Shown here piece after piece: positions 1 to 8,275 of a stretch of 32,719 nt of DNA; positions within the stretch are counted from its first letter, which is position 1, and each line of letters starts with the position of its first letter. The position numbers were made by a program, and so were the translations under genes. The stretch is from JBAZKK01 sp964456925 (GTDB lineage Bacteria > Omnitrophota > Gorgyraeia > Gygaellales > Profunditerraquicolaceae): the NCBI GenBank assembly GCA_964456925.1, contig CAYWCX010000007.1:1-32719 (forward strand). The letters are read 5' to 3'. The notes below the pieces were generated by a model that did no database searches, had not been told where the DNA came from, and saw only the letters and a program-made list of their open reading frames with translations.

Positions 1-548
1 ATGACGCGGTTACCGGCGCTGCCGAAAATCTTCTGCTCCATCATACTGCTTACGGCATCTTCAGCCTCTTCTACGCTTTGCGCTACCACCACTCCCTTGC
101 CTTGCGCCAGGCCGTCCGCTTTTACCACGCAGGGGACACCTCTTTGCGCAATATATTTTTTGGCTTCCGCAGGGTTATCAAAGACCCTGAAATCCGCGGT
201 AGGCACCCCGTATTTTTTCATCAACTCCTTGGCAAAAATCTTGCTCGCCTCTAACTGCGCCGCCTGACGGGAAGGAGCAAAAATATTCAAGCGGTAATTG
301 GCGAACTCGTCCGCAATCCCCAAAACCAGAGGCGCTTCCGGACCCGCGACGGTTAAATCTATTTTTTCTCTGCGCGCGAAATCCAGGAGCGCTGCGATAT
401 CGTCGGCTTTGATATCAACGCACTCGGCGCAATCGCTGATACCGCCGTTACCGGGGACGCAGAATATCTTATCCGCCAGTTTTGACTGCGCCAGTTTCCA
501 GACTAAGGCGTGCTCCCTGCCTCCGGAGCCAATGACTAAAATTTTCAT
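1..548 (-). CDS. purD: Phosphoribosylamine-glycine ligase PurD, N-terminal part (cut by window edge)
   Basis: PurD joins 5-phosphoribosylamine and glycine using ATP, the second step of purine synthesis. About 182 N-terminal residues are visible; the 3' part lies beyond the left edge. The start reads MKILVIGSGGREHAL, the hallmark N-terminus of the family. It is followed by a VPGNGG segment, then VAGPEAPLVLGIADEF, and the beginning of the ATP-grasp domain (VVKADGLAQGKGVVVA). The ATG at 548 directly abuts the TAA stop (551-549) of the upstream secreted zinc-ribbon gene, so translation is probably coupled. It is the last visible gene of the purine operon running leftwards from purB. The frame is intact up to the edge. 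Confidence 0.95.
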   Translation of the reverse strand, partial: MKILVIGSGGREHALVWKLAQSKLADKIFCVPGNGGISDCAECVDIKADDIAALLDFARREKIDLTVAGPEAPLVLGIADEFANYRLNIFAPSRQAAQLEASKIFAKELMKKYGVPTADFRVFDNPAEAKKYIAQRGVPCVVKADGLAQGKGVVVAQSVEEAEDAVSSMMEQKIFGSAGNRV

Positions 549-1223
549 TTACGGTAAAGGTGTGCCGTCCCAGGGGCAATATTTATAAGCACCGCTTAAT
601 TTTTGCTTGCAGGTCGGACAGGTTTTCTCCGGCAGAAGCGAAGTCAAAGGTAATTTCCATTGCACTTCTTTATCGCCTAATCTTACGGAAAAGGCGCCCT
701 CTTTTCTGGGGTCGGCGATATCCGTTCCGTCTTTACCCTTGGATACGAAAACAAAAAAATGCATATTCTGGCCCATCGGACCCATGGTGTTGGCAAAAAT
801 GGGTTTCATCATCGCCAGGTAACCCCTGGTCATGGCGTTTATCCCGTCTTCCGCAAGAGGGACATATTCATTGCCTGAAGCGTCAATAAGCCGCAGGTTA
901 GCGCGCATCTCCGCTTCGCTTTTATAAGTAACGGTGCCCAAAGGGTCAACCTTACCCATCACTACTGCCATAATAACATAAGGGCGAAAGACGCTTAAGG
1001 TCGCTTCTATCTGTTCGGGTGTAATATTGGGGGTCTGCGTCAGGCTTGCCCGCCAGATATCTTCCGGGAACCACCAGATAATATTTATTTCACCGGGGCT
1101 CTCCGCCCTTTTCTGGGTCTCCTGAACCAATAGATTAACATTGATTTCCTGCGCCGAAGCGCCAAAGGGAACTGCCAACTGCGCAACCAGCAGTAAAACC
1201 AACGCCAACTTTAGAACTCTCAT
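549..1223 (-). CDS. Secreted protein with C-terminal zinc-ribbon-like motif, function unknown
   Basis: 224 aa, not recognised as a named family. Residues 1-24 form a signal peptide (MRVLKLALVLLLVAQLAVPF, then GASAQ), so the product should be exported. The mature part is mixed alpha/beta without further membrane segments. The last ~25 residues hold CPTC, then YCPWDGTPLP, which is a zinc-ribbon/rubredoxin-knuckle look-alike in which the fourth Cys is replaced (CPWD). A zinc ribbon after a signal peptide is unusual because paired cysteines tend to oxidise outside the cytoplasm. The gene sits between purM and purD in the purine operon; its stop touches the purD start. Its role there is unknown: it may be an unrelated passenger or a lineage-specific envelope protein. 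Confidence 0.8.
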   Translation of the reverse strand: MRVLKLALVLLLVAQLAVPFGASAQEINVNLLVQETQKRAESPGEINIIWWFPEDIWRASLTQTPNITPEQIEATLSVFRPYVIMAVVMGKVDPLGTVTYKSEAEMRANLRLIDASGNEYVPLAEDGINAMTRGYLAMMKPIFANTMGPMGQNMHFFVFVSKGKDGTDIADPRKEGAFSVRLGDKEVQWKLPLTSLLPEKTCPTCKQKLSGAYKYCPWDGTPLP

Positions 1224-1246
1224 TATTTACCTCCCGCGATGGATTC

Positions 1247-2269
1247 CTAAATAATATTAACCTTGCCTTTGCCTCTGGTAATGCGGCCGACGACCCAGGA
1301 CTTGAGGTTAAAGCGGCTCAACTCGGACTTTATCCGGGATTCGAGCCCCGACCTTACGATTAAGACCATCCCAATCCCCATATTAAAGGTGTGGTACATC
1401 TCGTGCTCCGCGACATTGCCTTTATTTTGAATCAGGGCGAATATCTTGGGTGGATTCCAGGAGTGCTTATTGATTTGCGCATCAACGTCAGGGGGTAAAA
1501 TCCTGGCGATTTTATCATAGAAGGCGCCGCCGGTAATGTGCGCGATGCCTTTAATCGCCCGGCTGGAACGCTGCCGCAGCGCGGGGCTGCGCAATAAAGA
1601 CAATACCGGCTTGACGTATATCCGCGTGGGCCGGAGTAATTCCTTGCTTAAGCTCTTCATCGCTTCCGGGCTGAAAACCCTCCTTACCAGCGAGAAGCCG
1701 TTGGAGTGCAGGCCGTTTGATTCCAGGCCGATGATTACGTCCCCGGCTTTAATATTGCTTCCGTCAATGATGTCATCGCGCTCCACCACGCCCACGCAAA
1801 AACCTGCGAGGTCATATTCTCCCTTAGCATACATCCCCGGCATCTCGGCAGTCTCTCCCCCGACAAGGGCGCAGCCTGCCTGGATACAGCCGTTGCTGAT
1901 GCCCTTGACGACATCATAAAGAACGCCGGGCTCCAATTTACTGCAGGCAATATAATCCAGAAAGAACAGGGGCTCCGCACCGGTGCAGAGGATATCGTTG
2001 ACATTCATCCCCACCAGGTCAATCCCCACCGTGTCGTGGCGGCGCACCAGGACGGCAATCTTTAATTTCGTCCCCACCCCGTCGGAAGAGGAGACCAGGA
2101 CCGGTTTTTTTACTTTAAGATTGGAGAGGTCAAAGAAACCGCCGAACCCGCCGATATCGCGCAGCGCTTCGGCCCTGAAAGAACGCCGCACCAGCGCCTT
2201 GATATCTTTCTTAAAGGCGCTTGCCTTCCTGATATCTACGCCCGCACTCTGATAAGTCAGTCTTTTCAT
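1247..2269 (-). CDS. purM: Phosphoribosylformylglycinamidine cyclo-ligase PurM (AIR synthetase)
   Basis: PurM closes the imidazole ring of FGAM with ATP to give AIR, step five of purine synthesis. At 340 aa it matches the usual size. Family signatures include YQSAGVDI at the N-terminus, SSDGVGTKLKIA, the stretch VGIDLVGMNVNDILCTGAEPLFFLDY, VGGETAEMPGMY and, near the C-terminus, HITGGAFYDKIARILP and MGIGMVLIV. All fit an active AIRS/PurM fold. Only one nucleotide separates its ATG from the purF stop, and a GGGGAGAG ribosome site lies inside the purF end, so it is co-translated with purF. The downstream neighbour is the secreted zinc-ribbon gene, 23 nt away. Confidence 0.97.
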   Translation of the reverse strand: MKRLTYQSAGVDIRKASAFKKDIKALVRRSFRAEALRDIGGFGGFFDLSNLKVKKPVLVSSSDGVGTKLKIAVLVRRHDTVGIDLVGMNVNDILCTGAEPLFFLDYIACSKLEPGVLYDVVKGISNGCIQAGCALVGGETAEMPGMYAKGEYDLAGFCVGVVERDDIIDGSNIKAGDVIIGLESNGLHSNGFSLVRRVFSPEAMKSLSKELLRPTRIYVKPVLSLLRSPALRQRSSRAIKGIAHITGGAFYDKIARILPPDVDAQINKHSWNPPKIFALIQNKGNVAEHEMYHTFNMGIGMVLIVRSGLESRIKSELSRFNLKSWVVGRITRGKGKVNII

Positions 2270-2270
2270 T

Positions 2271-3740
2271 CTAAATCTCTCCCCGGCCGCAGCAACGCGC
2301 CTCTAAAGAAAACTTTCCGGCCTTTTTCTCCGGCGCGAGCGGATACTTACCTGTCCAGCAGGCAGTGCAGTAACTGTCCCGCGGGTTTTTCAGGCAATCA
2401 AGCATCCCCTTTAAGCTGAGGTATCCCAAGCTATCCACCTCAAGGTAACGCCTGATCTTATCGATAGATCCGTACCTATTAGCAATCAGTTCCGAAGAGC
2501 GGTGAAAATCAATCCCGTAGAAACAGGGGAAGCGGTGCGCCGGGCAGGAGATACGCAGGTGCACCTCTTTTACCCCCGCAGCGCGCAGGTTGCGCACGCG
2601 AATCTTTGAGGTTGTGCCGCGCACAATGGAATCATCCACAATCACGATGCTCTTGCCTTTTAGGACATCACGCAATAAATTAAATTTCACCCGCACCTCT
2701 AAATCGCGGATATCCTGTCCCGGCTCAATGAAGGTCCTGCCGACATAATGGTTACGGATGATGCCCATCTCTAGCGGTATGCCGGATTCCTGGGAATAGC
2801 CCAAAGCCGCCGAAAAACCCGAGTCCGGAACCGGCACTACAAAATCCGCATCCACGGGATATTCGCGCGCTAATTGCGCCCCGAGTTTGCGCCGCACCAG
2901 ATGCACTGTCTCGCCAAAGACAACGGAATCCGGCCGGGCAAAATAAACGTGCTCGAAAGTGCAGAAGGCATGATGCGACCTCTGGCGCCCATCCCCCAAC
3001 CGCAGGGACTTAATACCGTCCTTATTGATAAAAACTATTTCACCCGGGTCAATCTCACGGATAAACCTTGCGCCGATTAAATCAAAAGCGCAGGTCTCCG
3101 ACGCCAGGCACCAGCTGTTCCCCAGTTTACCCAGGACAAGGGGCCGGAAACCCAAAGGGTCGCGGACACCGATAAGGTTTTTGTCATCCATCATCACTAA
3201 GGAATAAGCGCCCCGGATTCTCTTAAGGGCGTAAAGCAGGCTCGCCTTCAGGTCGGAGGATGCTGCCCGCGCCATAAGATGCACGATTAATTCCGAATCC
3301 GTGGTAGTCTGGAATATCGAGCCGCGCTTTTCAAGGTACTGGCGCAGGATGAGCGAATTTACGAGGTTTCCGTTGTGGGCAATGCAGACCGAACCCTTGG
3401 CATAATCAATCAAGAGCGGCTGGGCATTCTTTAATATGCTGGAGCCGGTGGTGGAATAACGCACGTGCCCCACTGCCATATCCCCTTTAAGTTTCGCGAG
3501 GGTCTCTGGGCCGAAGGCATCGCTTACCAGTCCGGTCTGCTTATGGAGCAAAATCGTTCCTTTATTATTAGCGGCAATGCCGCAGGCCTCCTGGCCGCGG
3601 TGCTGCAGGGCGTATAAACCTAAATAGGTCAGCCAGCTTGCCTGCCTGGAACCGTACACCCCGAAGAGCCCGCAGAATTCGCGCGGCCCATCGCCGGCGT
3701 CAAACTTTTCATTGGCACGACGCAACATTCGTATGGTCAC
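2271..3740 (-). CDS. purF: Amidophosphoribosyltransferase PurF
   Basis: PurF makes 5-phosphoribosylamine from PRPP and glutamine, the committed step of purine synthesis. 489 aa. Cys23 (REFCGLFGVYG) is the N-terminal nucleophile expected after propeptide removal. The glutaminase half continues to about residue 250, followed by a phosphoribosyltransferase domain with the PRPP loop VIVDDSIVRGTTS. Cysteines in CTFEHVYFARPDS, RFPCFYGID and YCTACWTGKYP occupy the places of the [4Fe-4S] ligands of the Bacillus-type enzyme. The start chosen is GTG at 3740 because AGGA lies 8 nt before it. An ATG at 3728 would shorten the propeptide from 22 to 18 residues but has no well-placed ribosome site. It follows the LOG gene by 10 nt. 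Confidence 0.97.
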   Translation of the reverse strand: MTIRMLRRANEKFDAGDGPREFCGLFGVYGSRQASWLTYLGLYALQHRGQEACGIAANNKGTILLHKQTGLVSDAFGPETLAKLKGDMAVGHVRYSTTGSSILKNAQPLLIDYAKGSVCIAHNGNLVNSLILRQYLEKRGSIFQTTTDSELIVHLMARAASSDLKASLLYALKRIRGAYSLVMMDDKNLIGVRDPLGFRPLVLGKLGNSWCLASETCAFDLIGARFIREIDPGEIVFINKDGIKSLRLGDGRQRSHHAFCTFEHVYFARPDSVVFGETVHLVRRKLGAQLAREYPVDADFVVPVPDSGFSAALGYSQESGIPLEMGIIRNHYVGRTFIEPGQDIRDLEVRVKFNLLRDVLKGKSIVIVDDSIVRGTTSKIRVRNLRAAGVKEVHLRISCPAHRFPCFYGIDFHRSSELIANRYGSIDKIRRYLEVDSLGYLSLKGMLDCLKNPRDSYCTACWTGKYPLAPEKKAGKFSLEARCCGRGEI

Positions 3741-3750
3741 AACTGTCTTC

Positions 3751-4404
3751 CTAAACGGACTGGTAAAACTTCTTTATAATATCCACTACCTCTTGGGGCT
3801 CATCCGTGACCTGGAATAGCTTCAAATCCGCGTGGCTGATATTGCCCTGCGCCAGGACGTTCTCCTTAAGCCATTTAAGCAGCCCAGTCCAATAGTGGGT
3901 GCCCAGAAGCACCACCGGGAACTCCCGGATGCGGCGGGTCTGGATGAGGTTAATTGCCTCAAAGAATTCATCGAGGGTGCCGTAACCGCCGGGCATAATC
4001 ACGAAGGCCTTGGCGTATTTTACGAACATCACCTTGCGCACGAAGAAATAATGGAAATCCAGCAGGGTATCGATATAGGCATTGGCTTTCTGTTCCGAAG
4101 GAATCTGGATGTTTAAGCCGATCGATAGCCCCTTTGCCCTGCGTGCGCCTTTATTAGCCGCTTCCATTATCCCCGGCCCGCCTCCGGTAATAACGGCGAA
4201 CTTTTCCTTAGCCAACAGATACGCGACCTCCTCGGCTAACTTATAGTATTTGTTTCCGGACTTGACGCGGGTGGAGCCGAAAATGGAAACTGCCCTGCCT
4301 ACCTGGGAGAGGACTTCAAAACCGTCCACGAACTCCGACATTATGCGGAATATCCGCCAGGTATCCTCGCTGGTAAAATCATCCTTCAAGTTTATTTTTT
4401 TCAT
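3751..4404 (-). CDS. LOG-family protein (TIGR00730; nucleoside 5'-monophosphate phosphoribohydrolase-like)
   Basis: 217 aa cytosolic Rossmann-like protein. The two LOG-family signatures are present: GGGPGIMEAANKGA (about residues 76-89) and PGGYGTLDEFFEA (about residues 139-151), whose Arg/Glu-rich pocket binds a nucleoside monophosphate. Known members either release cytokinin bases (LOG) or split AMP/GMP/IMP to base and ribose 5-phosphate (PpnN/YgdH type); the substrate here cannot be told from sequence alone. It lies between purL and purF with 25-nt and 10-nt gaps, firmly inside the purine operon. That suggests a link to purine nucleotide turnover or salvage, although this is inference. The frame is complete with a GAGG ribosome site. 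Confidence 0.9.
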   Translation of the reverse strand: MKKINLKDDFTSEDTWRIFRIMSEFVDGFEVLSQVGRAVSIFGSTRVKSGNKYYKLAEEVAYLLAKEKFAVITGGGPGIMEAANKGARRAKGLSIGLNIQIPSEQKANAYIDTLLDFHYFFVRKVMFVKYAKAFVIMPGGYGTLDEFFEAINLIQTRRIREFPVVLLGTHYWTGLLKWLKENVLAQGNISHADLKLFQVTDEPQEVVDIIKKFYQSV

Positions 4405-4429
4405 CTTTTACCGCCTCACCGGTCTTACG

Positions 4430-6649
4430 TTAACTCTTAAGGCAATTCCCTAGCGCGTTACTCCAGGTTTTATGCAACTCATTAACGGAGATACAAATCA
4501 AATCGTTAATAACGAGCCGATTGCCGCCCGTCCTGCCGATTATTGCAACAGGGGTTTTATTCTTTCTGGCAATCTGTATTATTTTCTTAATATCCTTGCC
4601 TTTGGCGCTTAAGACAATGCGCGATTGCGACTCTCCGAACAAAAGCGCGTCCTTTCTTATCTTGCCGTAAGCGAGGTTGATGACGGCGCCGGTTTTTTTC
4701 TTCGGAGTACTGATGCAGCACTCTGCCAGGGCAACCGCAATCCCGCCCTCCGAGCAGTCATGCGCAGAGCGAACCAGCCCTTTTGCTATTGCCTCTGAAG
4801 CGGTCTTTTGCACGCTCTTCTCTAATTTCAAATCAATCGCAGGAGAGCGCCCTTTCTTTAAGCCATGGACGGTCTTTAAATATTCGCTGCCGCCTAATTC
4901 TTGGCGGTTTTTACCCAGCAATAAAATCACATCCCGGCTGCCTTTAAAATACTGCGTAACTATTTTGGCTTTATCTTTAATCAAGCCCACCATTCCTACG
5001 ATCGGAGTGGGATCAACCGAACCCTTGGGGTTCTCATTGTTGAAACTGACGTTTCCGCTTACCACCGGGGTATTCAGGGCGCGGCAGGCCTCGGAAATCC
5101 CTAAAGCCGCCTGCTTGAATTGCCAGAAAACTTCGGGGTTCTTGGGGTTGCCGAAGTTAATCCCGTCGGTAATCGCCAGTGGTTTGGCGCCTGAACAGAC
5201 CAGATTCCGGGCTGCCTCTGCAACGGCAATCTCTCCGCCCTTAAAAGGATCAAGATAGCAATAAGTAGAATTGCAGTCCGTGGTAACCGCAACGGCTTTT
5301 CTTGTCCCCGGCACTCCCGCCACTCCCGCGTCAGAACCGGGGGGCAATAAAACATTTTTTGCCACCTTAGGGTCGCCGTGCTTAAAAACCCAGCCCTTGC
5401 TGGCAATCGAGGGATTGCCTAGCAACTTCTTCAACGCGCCATTGTAATCTCTGGGTTCCTTTATCGCGGTTAAACTCAACTCGTTTACCTTCGATAAATA
5501 TTTTGGCCGGGCAGTTTCTCTTTTATAAACCGGCGCTTCAACCAGCGCCGCTGCCGGAACTTCGGCAACTACTACGCCGTCCTCTTTAACGCGCACCATA
5601 CCGTCATCCGTAACGCGACCGATGACGTCAACTGGCACGCCCCATTTGGCAAAAACTTTCTTTACCCTTTCTAAATTATCGCGCTCTACAATCACCAACA
5701 TCCTCTCCTGGGATTCGGAAAGCATCACCTCGTAGGCATTCATACCATCTTCCTTGCGGGGCACCAGCGCGATATCTATCTCGATGCCTGTCTTTGCCTT
5801 ATAGGAGGTCTCGCAAGTCGAACATATAAGGCCCGCGGCACCCATATCCTGCATGCCCAAGGCCAGTTTTTTATCTATCAACTCCAGGCAGGCCTCTCTC
5901 AAAATCCTGCCCATCTGCGGGTCTCCGATAGCGACCGCGGAACTTTTTTTACTTGCCTCTTCGTCCAGCGCGCCGGAGGCAAAGGCCGCGCCTTCCACCC
6001 CGTCCCTGCCGGTTGCCCCACCCACGATAAGCACCAGGTTATCTACGCCGGTAGCCCTGGCTTTCACCAACGCTTTATTTTTGACAATACCCACGGTCAT
6101 GGCATTAACCAGGGGGTTGCCTTCAAAAGACTCGTCAAAATATATCTCGCCGCCCAGCACCGGGATTTGCGCCGTATTGGCATAATCCGTAAAACCGCGG
6201 ATGATATTCCTGAACAAAAATTTCACCCTTTCTTTTTTTAAACTGCCGAGGCGCAAAGAATCCAGCAGGCCGATCGGCCTGGCGCCCATGGTAAAAATAT
6301 CGCGGATACAACCGCCTCCGCCGGTAGCCGAGGCCGCATAGGGCTCAACCGCCGAAGGGTGGTTGTGCGATTCAATCTTAAAAACCACGCCCAGGCCGTC
6401 TCCGATATCCACCACCCCGGCATTTTCTCCCGGGCCCTGGATGACCTGTTTTCCCTTGGTGGGAAAAAGCTTCAATACCGGCTTGGAATTCTTATAAGAG
6501 CAGTGTTCGCTCCACATCGCCGAAAACAAACCCAGCTCGGTGTAGTTGGGTTGGCGTCCGAGGCGTTTCTTAATCATCTCGTATTCTTCGCTCGATAAAC
6601 CCTGTTTTTCAATCAACTCTTTGGTGATAGGGATTGCCTGACCAGACAT
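4430..6649 (-). CDS. purL: Phosphoribosylformylglycinamidine synthase subunit PurL (short form)
   Basis: PurL is the ATP-dependent synthetase subunit that converts FGAR to FGAM using ammonia from PurQ. At 739 aa this is the short, Bacillus-type subunit, not the ~1300 aa fused enzyme. Recognisable stretches include FSAMWSEHCSYKNSKP, then GPGENAGVVDIGDG, KIESHNHPSAVEPY, ATGGGGCIRDIFTMGARP, and MQDMGAAGLICST in the middle. The second half repeats the fold with VTTDCNSTYCYLDP and SAHDCSEGGIAVALAE. Short PurL requires PurS and PurQ; neither is encoded in this window. AGGAG lies 6 nt before the ATG. The 193 nt upstream, towards purB, are rich in hairpins and are listed separately. Confidence 0.97.
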   Translation of the reverse strand: MSGQAIPITKELIEKQGLSSEEYEMIKKRLGRQPNYTELGLFSAMWSEHCSYKNSKPVLKLFPTKGKQVIQGPGENAGVVDIGDGLGVVFKIESHNHPSAVEPYAASATGGGGCIRDIFTMGARPIGLLDSLRLGSLKKERVKFLFRNIIRGFTDYANTAQIPVLGGEIYFDESFEGNPLVNAMTVGIVKNKALVKARATGVDNLVLIVGGATGRDGVEGAAFASGALDEEASKKSSAVAIGDPQMGRILREACLELIDKKLALGMQDMGAAGLICSTCETSYKAKTGIEIDIALVPRKEDGMNAYEVMLSESQERMLVIVERDNLERVKKVFAKWGVPVDVIGRVTDDGMVRVKEDGVVVAEVPAAALVEAPVYKRETARPKYLSKVNELSLTAIKEPRDYNGALKKLLGNPSIASKGWVFKHGDPKVAKNVLLPPGSDAGVAGVPGTRKAVAVTTDCNSTYCYLDPFKGGEIAVAEAARNLVCSGAKPLAITDGINFGNPKNPEVFWQFKQAALGISEACRALNTPVVSGNVSFNNENPKGSVDPTPIVGMVGLIKDKAKIVTQYFKGSRDVILLLGKNRQELGGSEYLKTVHGLKKGRSPAIDLKLEKSVQKTASEAIAKGLVRSAHDCSEGGIAVALAECCISTPKKKTGAVINLAYGKIRKDALLFGESQSRIVLSAKGKDIKKIIQIARKNKTPVAIIGRTGGNRLVINDLICISVNELHKTWSNALGNCLKS

Positions 6650-6660
6650 CTTAATCTCCT

Positions 6661-6842
6661 TCCAATCTTACTTAACTTAGGTGCACGGGATGAATCCTCC
6701 CCGCGCGGTCATCCGCTCCTTTGCGGACAAAGTATTATCTTATCTGCGCCATTGCAGATATCCGGTACTTCTACCTGATACGACAGTGTATCATCTGGGT
6801 GTTATTTTAGGAGACTGGGGCGGGATTATAAGCTAACCCGTT
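6661..6842 (-). other. Hairpin-rich purB-purL intergenic element
   Basis: No start-to-stop gene fits this gap between purB and purL. It contains at least three compact inverted repeats in about 85 nt: TGATAC/GTATCA (arms 6776-6781 and 6788-6793), TATCTGC/GCAGATA (6741-6747 and 6754-6760) and TCCGC/GCGGA (6712-6716 and 6723-6727). A fourth, weaker CGGG/CCCG hairpin lies at 6685-6702. On the transcribed strand they fold one after another just before the purL ribosome site. No U-tract follows any of them, so a terminator is unlikely. It could be an RNA-processing or regulatory leader, or a mobile intergenic repeat. No second copy was seen in the window. Confidence 0.5.
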
Positions 6843-8135
6843 TTATAATCCGACTTTCCTGAAAATCTTATTTACGTTACGCAGGTAATAATCCAGGTCA
6901 AAGATTTTGTCTAATTCGCGCGGCCCGAGATGGCGCGCCACCTCGCGGTCCGCTAAAAGCAAGCCCTTAAAATCCCGGCCTTCCTGCCAGCATTTCATGG
7001 CATTGCGCTGCACCAGGTCATAGGCGCGGGTGCGGGTAAGCCCCTTATCCATAAGGGCAAGGAGTACCCGCTGCGAAAAGATTAACCCTCTTGTCTTTAC
7101 GAGGTTTGCCAGCATATTATCCGGATAAACCAGCATCCCTTCCACCACCTCAATAAATTTACGCAGCATATAATCCAGGGCAATGCTGGAATCCGGCATC
7201 ACCACGCGTTCTGCCGAGGAGTGGCTGATATCGCGCTCATGCCAGAGCGCCACATTCTCCAGGCCCACCAGGGCATTGGCGCGCAGCAGCCGCGCCATCC
7301 CGCAAATCCTTTCGCAGATTACCGGGTTGCGCTTGTGCGGCATGGCAGAAGAACCCTTCTGCGACTTGCCGAAAGGCTCTTCCGCTTCGCGCACCTCGGT
7401 GCGTTGCAGGTGCCGTATCTCCAAAGCGAATTTTTCCAGACTGGCGGCAATAACAGCGAGGGTAGCAAGATATTGGGCATACACATCCCGCTGGATAACC
7501 TGGGTAGAAATGTTTGCAGGCACTAAACCCAGCTTCTTACAGATATATGCCTCGACTCGCGGGTCAATATTAGAGTAGGTTCCGACCGCGCCGGAGGCCT
7601 TGCCTACCGCAATTTCCCGGCGGGCTTCCTTGAGGCGCCTGAGGTTGCGTTTGGTCTCCTCAAACCAGAGCGCCAGTTTCAAGCCGAAGGTGGTGGGTTC
7701 TGCATGGATACCGTGGGTGCGGCCGATGCACACCATATCCTTGTATCTTCTGGCTTTTTTTGCCAGTAAACGCAGTAGTTTCTCCAGGTCCGCAATGAGG
7801 ATATCAGAGGCAGCGGTCAACTGCACCCCAAGGGTTGTATCTAATAAATCCGAAGAGGTTAACCCCAGGTGTAGGTATTTCGCATCTGCCCCAATATTTC
7901 CTGCCACATTGGTGACAAACGCTACCACATCATGTTGTGTTTTTTCTTCGAGTTTTTTAATCTGCCGGATGTTGAAGCGGGCTTTTTTACGGATGCGCTT
8001 TACTACCTGTAGGGGAACCTTTTTTTGGCGGGTGAGGGCCTCTAATGCCAGGATTTCTATCTCTAACATGGTCTGGAATTTAAACTCATCCTCCCAGATA
8101 CGCTTCATTTCAGGCAAGCTGTAACGTTCAATCAT
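6843..8135 (-). CDS. purB: Adenylosuccinate lyase PurB
   Basis: PurB releases fumarate from SAICAR and from adenylosuccinate, serving two steps of purine synthesis. 430 aa, usual length. The superfamily signature GSSAMPHKRNP is intact. TQHDVVAFV, LTSSDLLDTTLG, and GRTHGIHAEPTTFG (catalytic His region) are also present, as is WHERDISHSSAERVVMPDSS. It is the first gene of the purine operon: a sigma70-like promoter lies 50-75 nt upstream and AAGGAGAGGAT precedes the ATG. The next gene, purL, follows after a 193-nt hairpin-rich gap. Confidence 0.97.
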   Translation of the reverse strand: MIERYSLPEMKRIWEDEFKFQTMLEIEILALEALTRQKKVPLQVVKRIRKKARFNIRQIKKLEEKTQHDVVAFVTNVAGNIGADAKYLHLGLTSSDLLDTTLGVQLTAASDILIADLEKLLRLLAKKARRYKDMVCIGRTHGIHAEPTTFGLKLALWFEETKRNLRRLKEARREIAVGKASGAVGTYSNIDPRVEAYICKKLGLVPANISTQVIQRDVYAQYLATLAVIAASLEKFALEIRHLQRTEVREAEEPFGKSQKGSSAMPHKRNPVICERICGMARLLRANALVGLENVALWHERDISHSSAERVVMPDSSIALDYMLRKFIEVVEGMLVYPDNMLANLVKTRGLIFSQRVLLALMDKGLTRTRAYDLVQRNAMKCWQEGRDFKGLLLADREVARHLGPRELDKIFDLDYYLRNVNKIFRKVGL

Positions 8136-8182
8136 ATCCTCTCCTTAATTAAGCGGTTAGGGTATTCCAAAACCAGAGGTTT

Positions 8183-8210
8183 ATTATAGCAGAAATACGC
8201 CTTTTGGCAA
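8183..8210 (-). promoter_or_regulatory. Promoter of the purB operon
   Basis: On the minus strand TTGCCA (8210-8205) and TATAAT (8188-8183) are separated by 16 nt. Transcription would start near 8176, leaving a leader of about 40 nt with a small AAACC/GGTTT hairpin before the purB ribosome site. It lies immediately after the terminator of the upstream c-di-GMP gene, as expected for a new unit. No recognisable purine repressor box was seen. Confidence 0.75.
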
Positions 8211-8248
8211 ATAAAAATATAAGGTGCCCCTTCTATGGGGGACACCTT
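8211..8248 (-). terminator. Rho-independent terminator after the c-di-GMP signalling gene
   Basis: Read on the minus strand, AAGGTGTCCCC pairs with GGGGCACCTT (one bulge; 8248-8221) and is followed by ATATTTTTAT. It lies 28 nt past the stop codon of the GGDEF/HD-GYP gene and just upstream of the purB promoter. Confidence 0.8.
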
Positions 8249-8275
8249 TGCTTTGAGTTGAGAACCGTCCCTAAA

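Noticed and set aside
4677..5258. 193-codon open frame on the plus strand
   Set aside because: It lies wholly opposite purL, has no family resemblance and no ribosome site; it is a shadow of purL codon usage.
6650..6842. A purS gene in the purB-purL gap
   Set aside because: The gap is 193 nt, too short for the ~80 aa PurS, and no start-to-stop frame resembles it.
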